The notes under the pieces were generated by a model. It was given only the letters and a program-made list of their open reading frames with translations, was not told the origin of the DNA and did not search any database. Shown piece by piece: positions 33,769 through 43,021 of a stretch of 64,000 bases of DNA. Location: positions 4,340,001-4,404,000 of the forward strand of contig OZ316899.1 in assembly GCA_973895155.1 (NCBI GenBank), written 5' to 3'. The DNA comes from Marsupella aquatica. Its lineage: Eukaryota; Marchantiophyta. Every line of letters begins with the position of its first letter. Position 1 is the first letter of the stretch. A program made the position numbers and the translations under genes.

Positions 33769-36700
33769 ATACCAAGGGATCGGCATACAAGCCGATTACG
33801 AGGGCAGAACAAATTGAGGCCCTATTAGAAGCCGAGAGAGCACAGCGGCCTAACTCTCAGGAGCAAGAGGTGGATGAGATGGACAGACACGATCCAGAGC
33901 CAAGGCAGGAAGGGGAGCCGACCACTAATTCAAAACCGAATAGACCGGTAAGGGGACAATCTATGGACACCAAGGAAGGGACCGACTCGGCTAGTCCAGC
34001 CGAAATCCCAGTTTATGGAGGTATGAGATTAGAGAGACTGGAAGCCGAACTGGACCCGAATTTGAAGAAGCAGATTAATATGATCCAAGCACGGCAATAT
34101 CGGAAGCTCGACTTAGGAGAGGGAAGAGAACTGAACTTAGGGAGAAATCTAGCACCTGAGCTCGAGAAAGAGATTAGTGACTTATTGATTGAATTTCAGG
34201 ATGTGTTTGCATGGAGTCACCAAGATCTAAAGGGAGTAGATCCAACACTAGGGGAACATCGAATTGATCTCATGCTGGGAGCCAAATCATTCCGACAACC
34301 AATTCGAAGGATGAACCCGAAGTATTCCCTGCTGGTCAAAACAGAAATCGACAAACTAGTGGAAGCTGGATTCATCACTCCAGTCCTGCATTCAGACTGG
34401 GTGTCTCCAATTGTGATAGTTCCCAAGAAAGCTAGACCCGATGGTAAACCCAAGATCCGGGTTTGTCAGGATTACAGGAAGCTGAATGAAGCAACATTAA
34501 AAGACCATTTTCCTTTACCGTTTACTGATATGGTACTAGACATGGTAGCCAGTCATGAACTATATTCATTCATGGATGGATACTCTGGTTATAACCAAAT
34601 CCGGATTCGGCAGGAAGACCAAATCAAGACGGCCTTCATCACGGAATGGGGGATCTATGTCTTCAATCGTATGCCGTTTGGACTCTGCAATGCACCAGCT
34701 ATGTTCCAACGATTAATGGTGAACATTTTCCATGATTACTTGAGAAAGTTCATGGAAATCTTCATTGATGACTTTGCAGTATTCGGGAAGGCATCGAAAC
34801 ATGCTAAATACCTCAGAAAAACCTTCATGAGATGTAGAGAGGTGGGTCTCAAGTTACACCCAGATAAATGTTTTTTTGCAGTAACCGAGGGGGTGCTACT
34901 AGGTCACAAGGTATCAAGGAAGGGCATTGAGATTGACAAAGGTAAGCTAGCAGTATGGCTAGATATCATGCAACCTAAGAACATAAAGGATGTAAGATCC
35001 TTCTTGGGATGCATTGGTTACTATCGCCGGTTCATCAAGGATTTTGCCAAGCTAGCTTTACCATTAACCAATATGCTCAAGGCAGGAGCAGACTTCGAAC
35101 CCACACCCGAACGAGTCACAGCGGTGGTAGAATTGAAGCAGATGTTAGTAGAGGCCCCAGTCATGATAGCACCGGACTGGAACAAAGATTTTCATGTTTT
35201 TGTAGATGTCTCGGGCTTCTGTATTGGCTCAGTACTAAGTCAGTTGGATGAGAAAGGAAGGGACCATCCCATATACTTCGCAAGCCGTCAGCTTACCGAT
35301 GCCGAACGGAACTACTCTACCACGGAAAGAGAAGCATTAGGAGTCATTTATTCTTGTAAAAAGTTTAGGCATTATTTACTAGGGTACAAGGTAATCTTTC
35401 ATACTGATCATGAAAGTTTGAAGTACCTAGTCAATAAGCCGGACCTTACAGGCAGAGTAGCAAGATGGATTTTGCTATTACAGGAGTTTGACTATGAGCT
35501 GAGGATCAAACCGGGAAAGTTACATGCCAATGCCGACTTCTTTTCAAGGATCACAGGTAAACCTGCCACGGATTGCATCGATGATCGATTCCCCGACGAG
35601 GAGCTATTCGTTGTGGAAATAGCTGGTACATGGTACCCTGAGATTTTACAATTTCTCAGCACTTCCAGATTACAGCCAGGATTAAGCCGAGAGCAAGCCG
35701 CAGTCTTTGTGCGGAAGGTCAGACAGTATCAGTGCATTAAAGGCATACTGCACAAGCATGGAATCAACGGCACGATTCAAAGATGTTTGGAAAAGAGAGA
35801 GGTAAAACGAGTCCTACGGGCCATGCATGGAGAGGAGGCCGGAGGACATTTTGCCCCAGTAACCACGTCTAAGAAGATATTAAATGCCGGTTACTGGTGG
35901 CCCACCTTGCACAAAGATGTCTATCAGTTTATCAAACAATGCGATCCTTGTCAACGAGCGGGAGGACCAAGGGCGTCCACCAGGCATCCACTGCACCCTA
36001 TTCTACCTCTGGCACCATTCGAGAAGTGGGGTATTGATTACATTGGACCTCTGAAACCACTGACCCACCCTCGACGGAACAAGTACATAATCCTGGCTAC
36101 GGATTATGCAACTAAATGGGTAGAGGCCAGACCAACAACGAAGGATGATGCAATTACTACGGCTAGATTCATGTATGAGCAGATCTTCACCAGGTATGGA
36201 GCACCCCTAGAATTAGTTAGTGATAGAGGAACCCAGTTTTTGAATGATATAATTAGTCGTTTAAATGAGCAGTATTTAGTTAAACATAGGCCTACTACTC
36301 CCTACCATCCAAAGGCAAACGGGTTGACAGAACGAGCAAACGGAATTATAGGAAAGATATTGAACAAGACAGTAGCTCAGAACAAACTCGATTGGGATGA
36401 TAAATTGTTTGCTGCTGTTTTTGCTTACAATCTTGCCTATAAATCCACTACCGGTCATACACCCTTCTTCTTAACCTTTGGACAAGAAGCCCTGGTACCC
36501 ACGCAACTTGAGATACCGACATTTCAAGTTACAATTGAGGAAAGAGCCTCAGCGGAGGAGAGCCTAAAGGAGCGAGAATATAGGTTAGAAGCTTTAGAGG
36601 AAGCGAGAATGATTTCAGCCGAGAGAGTAGAATATAGACAGAATATCATGAAGCAGCAGTATGATAAAAGGTTAAAAGTAGTTAGTATTCATACCGGTGA

Positions 36701-36941
36701 TCTTGTGCTACTTTATGACAGTAGGTATAGTAGGTTTCCAGGAAAGCTTTACACTCGCTGGTTAGGACCCTTTAGAGTAACCATGATGTTCCCCAATGGC
36801 TCCGTACAATTGGCCAACATTACGGGAGAGGTATATCCAGTTCGCATCCATTATGACCGCCTCAAGAAATACTATATGGACGAAGATGAAGTTGTTCGCG
36901 AGGACGCTTCACAATTAAGTGGGGAGCTATGTGATGCCTAG
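33675..36941 (+). CDS. Pol polyprotein of family R: RT, RNase H, integrase
   Basis: 1088 codons in the -1 frame relative to gag-protease, overlapping it by 94 bases; how translation passes between the frames is not evident. The RT has the FIDD form of the catalytic box near residue 363 and MPFGLCNAPAMFQRLM before it. RNase H follows (TTEREALGVIYSCKKF, TDHESLKYL); its first motif reads DVSG rather than TDAS. The integrase has an H-H-C-C zinc module (GGHFAP...CDPCQ) and a complete DD35E triad: Asp788 in GIDYIGP, Asp850 in SDRGTQF and Glu886 in LTERAN. There is no chromodomain after PVRIHYDRLKKYY. The last codons run into the 3' LTR (stop within its first 12 bases). The gene looks functional. 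Confidence 0.92.
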   Translation: MGSSSRDSEFSAGVVAEPAGFTTPSIIGKELNTKGSAYKPITRAEQIEALLEAERAQRPNSQEQEVDEMDRHDPEPRQEGEPTTNSKPNRPVRGQSMDTKEGTDSASPAEIPVYGGMRLERLEAELDPNLKKQINMIQARQYRKLDLGEGRELNLGRNLAPELEKEISDLLIEFQDVFAWSHQDLKGVDPTLGEHRIDLMLGAKSFRQPIRRMNPKYSLLVKTEIDKLVEAGFITPVLHSDWVSPIVIVPKKARPDGKPKIRVCQDYRKLNEATLKDHFPLPFTDMVLDMVASHELYSFMDGYSGYNQIRIRQEDQIKTAFITEWGIYVFNRMPFGLCNAPAMFQRLMVNIFHDYLRKFMEIFIDDFAVFGKASKHAKYLRKTFMRCREVGLKLHPDKCFFAVTEGVLLGHKVSRKGIEIDKGKLAVWLDIMQPKNIKDVRSFLGCIGYYRRFIKDFAKLALPLTNMLKAGADFEPTPERVTAVVELKQMLVEAPVMIAPDWNKDFHVFVDVSGFCIGSVLSQLDEKGRDHPIYFASRQLTDAERNYSTTEREALGVIYSCKKFRHYLLGYKVIFHTDHESLKYLVNKPDLTGRVARWILLLQEFDYELRIKPGKLHANADFFSRITGKPATDCIDDRFPDEELFVVEIAGTWYPEILQFLSTSRLQPGLSREQAAVFVRKVRQYQCIKGILHKHGINGTIQRCLEKREVKRVLRAMHGEEAGGHFAPVTTSKKILNAGYWWPTLHKDVYQFIKQCDPCQRAGGPRASTRHPLHPILPLAPFEKWGIDYIGPLKPLTHPRRNKYIILATDYATKWVEARPTTKDDAITTARFMYEQIFTRYGAPLELVSDRGTQFLNDIISRLNEQYLVKHRPTTPYHPKANGLTERANGIIGKILNKTVAQNKLDWDDKLFAAVFAYNLAYKSTTGHTPFFLTFGQEALVPTQLEIPTFQVTIEERASAEESLKEREYRLEALEEARMISAERVEYRQNIMKQQYDKRLKVVSIHTGDLVLLYDSRYSRFPGKLYTRWLGPFRVTMMFPNGSVQLANITGEVYPVRIHYDRLKKYYMDEDEVVREDASQLSGELCDA
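36917..36929 (+). other. Polypurine tract candidate of family R
   Basis: AAGTGGGGAGCTA stands directly before the 3' LTR start at 36930 and overlaps the end of pol. It is short and interrupted by pyrimidines. Confidence 0.5.
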
Positions 36942-37302
36942 ACAGGAATCACTCGGCCGGTTAAGTGGGTAAAGCAGGAAGGCACCCTAGGAACACCTTA
37001 GTATAGTGACAAAACAAGGAAAATATAAACAATTAGGGGCAACCATGGAACCCGGGCCGAGGCCGGAGGTAAGGCTAAGGGTGAAAACCCGATTAGGGTT
37101 AGGGCGCGTTAAGCGTCGGCGGCTAGGAAGGATCAACGGGAAGAAGGACCGGCAAAGGAGAGGGGTAAGGAGCGCTTGCAGGAAATAGTGGCTCATTTGC
37201 GAGCACGAACTAGGCAGACGACTACGGGAGGCCAACTACTGTCAGCTGCTTAGGCAAGCACTCGGGGAGAGAGTAGATACCGACGATCAACCTAAGGAGG
37301 GT

Positions 37303-40300
37303 ATGAGCAACGTCAATCAAGCGGCACATTTCTGGGGATGCCTGTTCGAACGGGCAATTGAGTACATCAAGACTTACGAGGACGAGGAATCAGAAAGGGC
37401 AGCTAGAGAACGGCAGGAGCTCGCTCGATTGTGGGAGCTGCAGAAGACGGCTTTCTTAGGAGGCGAACTCATCAAGGACGAGTTCCTGTGGACGCCTACT
37501 TCCAATCAACTCGACGATCTTCTGTCTTGCAAAGACAGCGTCGTCGGCATCCGAGAGGCCATCAAGAACTGCAACGACATACACTGGGAATTAAAGGGTA
37601 GCACGGAAAGGTGGACCCAGGCAACGGTGCTAGGAGAAACCTCCACGGCAGCAGAGATGAAGAGGAAGGGAGCCATCAACGATGAAGCCACCCCGGCAAA
37701 AAGAACGAGATCGGCGGCACCAAAGAAGCCAGCCGAGCAGCAGAGCAGGAGGCAGGGAGAAGCCGAAGAAGAGGAGGTCGATCCCATCAAGGCCATTCCA
37801 ACCAGGGATGACACCTGGAAGGGCTGGGCGGCAACCCTACCGGTGGAGGTGCAACTACATTTTGCACGGGAGGAGGATGCATGCTTTACGGCCATGCAGA
37901 CCAAGAAGTACCAAGGCTTCATGGCCGGATCCGGCTTGGAGGCCTTTGTAAGATTACCATGGCTGAAGCCGGAGGTACCGGAGTCAGACCTATTAGAATT
38001 CGTGGGGTCATGGGAACCCGAGACCAATTGCACGAGGATATATGGGAAGGATTTCTATCTTACTCTCAAGGTAATTGCCGAAGTGTTTGGCCTGCCGATA
38101 GGCAATAAGACCAAAGTTGATACCAGGAAGACCTTGCCTGACAAGGAGTTCCGGTCGTTCCCCGGGCCATCAACGAAGAATGGCTTCTTCCGGAACACCT
38201 GCACCAACCCGCACATAGGAGAGATGATCGACTTCTTGCGGGTGACCATGCATTGTAACTTGCCGAGGGCAGAGATCGGCAAGGCACAGGTCTATCTGGC
38301 AGAAAGGCCAGACCCAAGCCGGGACTACAACGGGTACCTCCTCAACCAATTGAAGAAGATCTTAAAGGAGGAGCAGCAGGTAATCGGCATGGGGAGCGTG
38401 TCGCGGCTTGGCTATCACATGCCGCTGTTGTGCCGGTATGCCAGAGGTCAGACTTTTGCCCCGGTACTTCCCCTGCAGGTAAGGGCACCCGAGGAAGCTC
38501 CAACGCCGAGGCCGTTGGCTGAGAAGCCTCAACCACCTGTTAGTCCTACGATCGAGCAGGTGTTTAGGCCCAGGAAGGAGGACTTGCCGATGCAGCAACC
38601 AGGCATGCAGAGTCTGCTGAAACTACTGGAGAAAGAAAAGAAATTGGCATCGGCAACAACAACGGCAACGGCAACAATGCAGGACACTACTACAGAGGTA
38701 GGCCTACACCGGCTCACAAGAGAAAACCCCTTTGCTGGAGACAAGGAGAGAATCAGGCCGAAATCCAAGCCAGGTGTTCGAATGTACGTGGGAACCTCAA
38801 GCTCCGAATCTGAGGCAGAATTGCCTGAAGCTCCTACCGACGAAGAGGAGAGGGAGAAGCCGGACGTCCAAGAGGTAGAGGAGGCAGTGGAGGACTGCAG
38901 CCATGATAATTCCGGCTATGGGTCGGACCATCACGTTCCAGGAGTAAGGACCTATGGCCGGTTTGTCCCCACACTTCCAAGGGTAGTGCGAGGGGACCCC
39001 AACCAGCAGAGTAGCCCTGAGTCTCCCCCACCAGACGTTGCCCCCCCGAGCTTCGACGGCATAAAACAGACGGTGCAGGAATTTCAGGAGCGAATCAAGC
39101 AGGAAGAGGAGGCCGCCCTGGCTAAGGAAAAGGATTTACCAGGAGGAGATTGGCCGGAGGACATCAGGCGGCTAGCCGAAAAAGGAAGCAAACCTCTAGC
39201 CACGATTGAAGAGATCCGCAGGACGGCTTGGGAGCAGAGGCCACGATGGGCGATGCCGATCACTTCTACTTACTCCACCTACGCTAAGAATAGAGCCATG
39301 GAGTATGGTGAGATGTGTGGGGAACTTGCGCTCGGCATCTTTGGAGAGGAGTTGGAGGTAGGACCCTTTTTCCATAGGGAGCAGTTGGAGAAGCACCAAT
39401 TAGAAGAAGCGGTGGCTTTAGAGAGAAGCAAGAAGGACGAGGTCATTCGGCGGCTTAGGAGGATGGAAGCCGAGATTGAAGATCTAAGGGCGGCCAAGAA
39501 AGCCCAAGATGAACTGCGGATTAAACGACATGAGCTGAACATCATGCAGGGGCAGTTGGACACCGCGCAGGCTGATAATCAGAATATCAAGGATAAACTG
39601 ACTCAGACGCAGGAAGAGTTGGCCGACACGATCAAAGAGAGGGAGAAGTGGAAGCAAGAGCTGAAGAATACAGAGGAGGCCCACATAACAGCCAACAGCC
39701 GGGCCATGGCGGAGACCCAAAGAAAGGAATGGGCGTTGAAAGGGGAGCTCGAGAAAATCCGCGGAGCCCTTGAGCAGAAGGAGGCCGAGTTAGGGAAATC
39801 CTATCAAGGGATTATGGCGCTGCAGCAGGAGCTTGCGTCCCTGACGGCCAGCTTCAAGGCCGACCTAAGGGAGAAGGACGAGATGCTCGAACAGACTTAC
39901 GCCAAGATGAATCAGATGGAGTCTGTCATCATTGCAGAGCTCGACAAGGAGCTAAGAGCAACCCAGGAGGAGAGGGCTACCTTGAAGAAGGAATTGGAGG
40001 AAGCCCACAGGGAGCAGGAGGAGGCCAAAAACGAGCTGGAGGGGGCACGTAAGGACCTGGATGAAACCCAAGAGGAGTTGGAGGAAATCACGAGGAAGAT
40101 GGAGAACCTACAGCGGCGGGCCGACAACCAAACTGAGCGGCTGAAGAAACAAGCCGCAGTATTTAAATGCTTAGCTGCAGCAGGTCCATCTCCCGTTGGG
40201 ACAAACCAGTTACCAGGGGTGGTAATTGCCGAAGGACAGGCCGCGCCACCTGCACCAGTGCCAGAAGTAAGTGGGAAGGGGAAGGGACCAGATGCCGAGC

Positions 40301-40668
40301 CACCAACGAAGAAGAAGCGGAAACCTTCAAGGTCAAGGAGTAATACGACTTCACAGGCCGTGGTGATCAAGGAGGTAGACCCAGCACCGACCCCAGACAG
40401 GGTCACGGCTAAGGATCCAACTACCCTAGGGGAAGGGGAGGCCGAAGCCGAGGGAGTGGCTGAAGCCGAAGCCGTGGGAGTGGCTGAGGCCGAAGCCGTG
40501 GGTATTGCCGAGGCCGGTGTCGAGGCTGAAGCCGAAGGTGGACCCAGTCAGGCCGAGGGAGAGTTGACTCGGTCAAGGGCAGGTAATCTGTCAGTAGGCG
40601 GGCCAACGGCAGTGGCTGAGGGGGAAGTGTTGGGGGCGTCCATTGAGGATCCACCACCGGTGTCGTGA
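37303..40668 (+). CDS. LTR-encoded PMD-like plus coiled-coil protein (3' LTR)
   Basis: Second copy of the 1121-codon frame. About eight amino-acid differences from the 5' LTR copy are visible, such as Thr/Ile in ERATEY, Cys/Ser in LLFCKD, Val/Ile in GAVNDEA and Pro/Leu in YLTPKV. Most come from single transitions. The upstream in-frame part from ATG 37045 has the same TAG (37186-37188), so this stop predates the insertion. The domain layout is as in the 5' LTR copy. Function unknown. Confidence 0.75.
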   Translation: MSNVNQAAHFWGCLFERAIEYIKTYEDEESERAARERQELARLWELQKTAFLGGELIKDEFLWTPTSNQLDDLLSCKDSVVGIREAIKNCNDIHWELKGSTERWTQATVLGETSTAAEMKRKGAINDEATPAKRTRSAAPKKPAEQQSRRQGEAEEEEVDPIKAIPTRDDTWKGWAATLPVEVQLHFAREEDACFTAMQTKKYQGFMAGSGLEAFVRLPWLKPEVPESDLLEFVGSWEPETNCTRIYGKDFYLTLKVIAEVFGLPIGNKTKVDTRKTLPDKEFRSFPGPSTKNGFFRNTCTNPHIGEMIDFLRVTMHCNLPRAEIGKAQVYLAERPDPSRDYNGYLLNQLKKILKEEQQVIGMGSVSRLGYHMPLLCRYARGQTFAPVLPLQVRAPEEAPTPRPLAEKPQPPVSPTIEQVFRPRKEDLPMQQPGMQSLLKLLEKEKKLASATTTATATMQDTTTEVGLHRLTRENPFAGDKERIRPKSKPGVRMYVGTSSSESEAELPEAPTDEEEREKPDVQEVEEAVEDCSHDNSGYGSDHHVPGVRTYGRFVPTLPRVVRGDPNQQSSPESPPPDVAPPSFDGIKQTVQEFQERIKQEEEAALAKEKDLPGGDWPEDIRRLAEKGSKPLATIEEIRRTAWEQRPRWAMPITSTYSTYAKNRAMEYGEMCGELALGIFGEELEVGPFFHREQLEKHQLEEAVALERSKKDEVIRRLRRMEAEIEDLRAAKKAQDELRIKRHELNIMQGQLDTAQADNQNIKDKLTQTQEELADTIKEREKWKQELKNTEEAHITANSRAMAETQRKEWALKGELEKIRGALEQKEAELGKSYQGIMALQQELASLTASFKADLREKDEMLEQTYAKMNQMESVIIAELDKELRATQEERATLKKELEEAHREQEEAKNELEGARKDLDETQEELEEITRKMENLQRRADNQTERLKKQAAVFKCLAAAGPSPVGTNQLPGVVIAEGQAAPPAPVPEVSGKGKGPDAEPPTKKKRKPSRSRSNTTSQAVVIKEVDPAPTPDRVTAKDPTTLGEGEAEAEGVAEAEAVGVAEAEAVGIAEAGVEAEAEGGPSQAEGELTRSRAGNLSVGGPTAVAEGEVLGASIEDPPPVS

Positions 40669-41319
40669 CGGTGCAAGGGCGCCGTTCCTTTTAGGGAGGG
40701 CGGACGTGGAGGGAGGAGGCGTGAGTGGGCAGGGCGGGCGCGGATCTCCACGTTTAGGATTAGGATTAGAACCAGGAGCGGCCCTGACACTTAGCTTAGT
40801 GGGATTGCGGTTCCACTGGTAGGAGCAACACTTGTGCTCCTGCCTTGCTGTACATAGGTAGATTCGGGCAAGTAGATTACTGTCAGGTAGATTAGGCTTA
40901 CGATGCAAAGAATGGCGGATCCACTACCAGGATAAGTACCTGGGCAGCGGGGAGCTCAGGGCCTCTTCTTTAGCAAGTTTTTAGTTTGCACCAGCCGGGC
41001 TGGGATCAAGTAGTACGAGAAGCTCTCGGTTAGTCATACAGTGACCCTTGTGTATATTCATGTTTCCTCATGCCTAAGAGCTGAATAGAGTTGGCCTCAC
41101 GGCTTAGTTCGCAGAACTGGTGTATGAGATGTACTGTTTGTATGGCAAGTGCATGGTATGACTCAGTCAGAATGAGTCATTTTGCTATTTGTGTGTCGCA
41201 TTAACTTGTGTGAAGAGTGCCCACATCAACAGAAGGAAGGAAAGTAAGCAGGGGAGTGAGAGTTGGATGTGTCGAGCTGAGAGAGGTCTTAGCGGCTTAA
41301 CCAAGCCTATTGGGGATCA

Positions 41320-41333
41320 TTCCGGCGGCGGAA
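41320..41333 (+). promoter_or_regulatory. Conserved LTR motif TTCCGGCGGCGGAA, 3' LTR
   Basis: Same position and tail as in the 5' LTR of family R. Confidence 0.5.
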
Positions 41334-41658
41334 TCCAAACATACCTAACAAGACGGAGGGGAAGACAGGGGAAGACAGGGGAAGACCTATATTAGGCCGG
41401 CTACGTATCTCATGACCCGATGAAGGATCTGTCCAATATATGTGTGTAAAATGTTAATAGTAGTAGTAGAAGGTTAGCAGCGTCCCATGCCGCTAAGCCG
41501 CGGAAATGGCCTCGCCAAGCACGAAACCTGCGGGAATCGGCTTGAGCTGGGGGGTTTCTTGGGTTTAGGGAGCCATGGGACGCACCACATTTTTGGCGCT
41601 AGATGGAGGGGGCATTTCTTAAGCCGTGAGATATGAAGTTAGAACGGAAGCGTAGGTA

Positions 41659-41981
41659 ATGACTGACCTTACGCCGAGGGAAGAAAGAGTGATTCAACGG
41701 GAGAGAGCTCGACTGCAGCAGCTCGCCGGGTGGCATGATACACAGCGACTGAGAGGGGCAGAAAGAGCTGGTAGCTCCGAAACTGGAAGTGGCGTCGAAG
41801 AAGACATACCAGAAGAAGAGTCGGTAAGGAGAAGTGAGTCTACAACCGACATGGGGGAACCAGAGGCACGGCCAGACGAGAGGTCAGGGACCAGATTGAG
41901 CCAGCGGTCGCGCATACATTACAAGGCATTTCATGGGAGAGGAGATGAGGATCCGGACGAATGGTTGGATGATTTCGAGGG
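41659..41981 (+). pseudogene. Truncated gag start after the second LTR
   Basis: Identical in sense to the first 108 codons of the gag-protease gene, ending at WLDDFEG. The sequence then passes directly into minus-strand accessory-gene sequence of copy B. This is the broken edge of a second internal region, not a separate gene. Confidence 0.85.
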
Positions 41982-42124
41982 ATTTCCTCCCTGATCATCT
42001 CCTGGGATGGTGAACTCATCATCTGATCCTTCATCATTGGGATCCTCTTTCTTTGGATCTGCGGTGCCTTTCAACTTTTGGGCATGTCTATCCAACACAT
42101 TTGCCAGAGTTTTTTGAGCACGCA
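41982..42124 (-). pseudogene. Accessory gene of copy B, fragment between two retroelements
   Basis: The minus strand reads AQKTLANVLDRHAQKLKG and then DDEFTIPGDD. This matches AQKGLNSVLERHSSKVK and DDEFTIPGDE in copy A (14047-14160), downstream of the methyltransferase-like motif. It is bounded by the family R block on the left and the L3 solo LTR on the right. Confidence 0.7.
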
Positions 42125-42294
42125 TGTCACGTCATCAGCTGCGGCCTTAACTCAGACTTCAGCTTAGACGGGCACATCCCTCGTAAATCTGAGGGTTCGG
42201 GCAGGAAGGGAAGCACGTAATGCACCTTATTCTCGTAAACTAGCGCTAAGTGCGCATACTGCTAAATACGGACACCTCCTAGGTATGGTTTGTG

Positions 42295-42308
42295 TTCCGC
42301 CGCCGGAA
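42295..42308 (-). promoter_or_regulatory. Conserved LTR motif TTCCGGCGGCGGAA (L3 solo LTR)
   Basis: Minus-strand copy followed by CACAAACCATACCTA. It is about 170 bases from the 3' edge of this LTR, as in the L3 fragment at 7565. Confidence 0.5.
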
Positions 42309-43021
42309 CGTACCTTAGTCGATAGCAGGATCGACCCCGGCTTAAGGACTTCTAAGCCTTCGTGCTGTCCGCCTTCGATCCGGATTCGATGATACAGGTC
42401 CTCAACCCGTGCTCGCAACCACTTAACCGCAGGCTGCACCCTGTGCACGTCTCGGGTAGTGCGTTCGGCCTGGCGCTGCCACCCATATACGAGAAACCCA
42501 CACACATACACGCGCACATGCATACAATCTCGATTTACACGAAGGAAAATGATGGGAAAGGATTTTACTACAAAGGGAACATATGCGTACACTTAGTTGA
42601 CCCGACAGCCCCGGAATGAACAGGTTCAAGGCCGAGGGTGCACACTACAATGGAGCCCGGCTCCGCACTCGCCCGGCCAGCTTAGTCCTACCCCCTCCCC
42701 TTGGTACTCTTTCATTCCCAGAGGCCGGGACTCCCCGCACATACCGCGGACGCCCAACTTTGCAACTAAAAACCCCCCCCTCGACTCTACCGAGGGGTGC
42801 ACTAAATACTAAGGGCCGAGGGACGGGGTGTCCTCTCGCCGAAGATTCACTGACTACGGTCCTAACTAAGCTGACAGTCAGGCCGGAAACGGCTGTGTCT
42901 TATTAGAAGATCCTAATCTATGCAGGCTGGACAGCACGGCAGCGAAGCTGTACCTAAGGCATGTGCTTGTCCCAAGAGCCTGACTAAGCTAGTCCTAATC
43001 CTACTCTATTCCTACTCCGCC

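Larger units (their letters stand above)
36930..41589 (+). repeat. 3' LTR of family R (4660 bp)
   Basis: Same length as the 5' LTR at a constant offset of 10881 bases, with only about a dozen differences noticed. It is followed not by host sequence but by the same primer site and gag start as after the 5' LTR, so it once served as the junction LTR of a tandem array. Confidence 0.9.
26049..41981 (+). mobile_element. Young Ty3/Gypsy retrotransposon, family R, as LTR-internal-LTR-partial internal
   Basis: Two nearly identical 4660-bp LTRs flank an internal region with primer site, gag-protease and pol. After the second LTR the internal sequence starts again (41590-41981, matching 30709-31100), then breaks off at host sequence of copy B. 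This implies a tandem array that lost its right part together with about 250 bases of the accessory gene. A target duplication can therefore not be tested; the left flank is CCCCT. The pol C-terminus has no chromodomain, which argues against the chromovirus branch. Confidence 0.85.
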
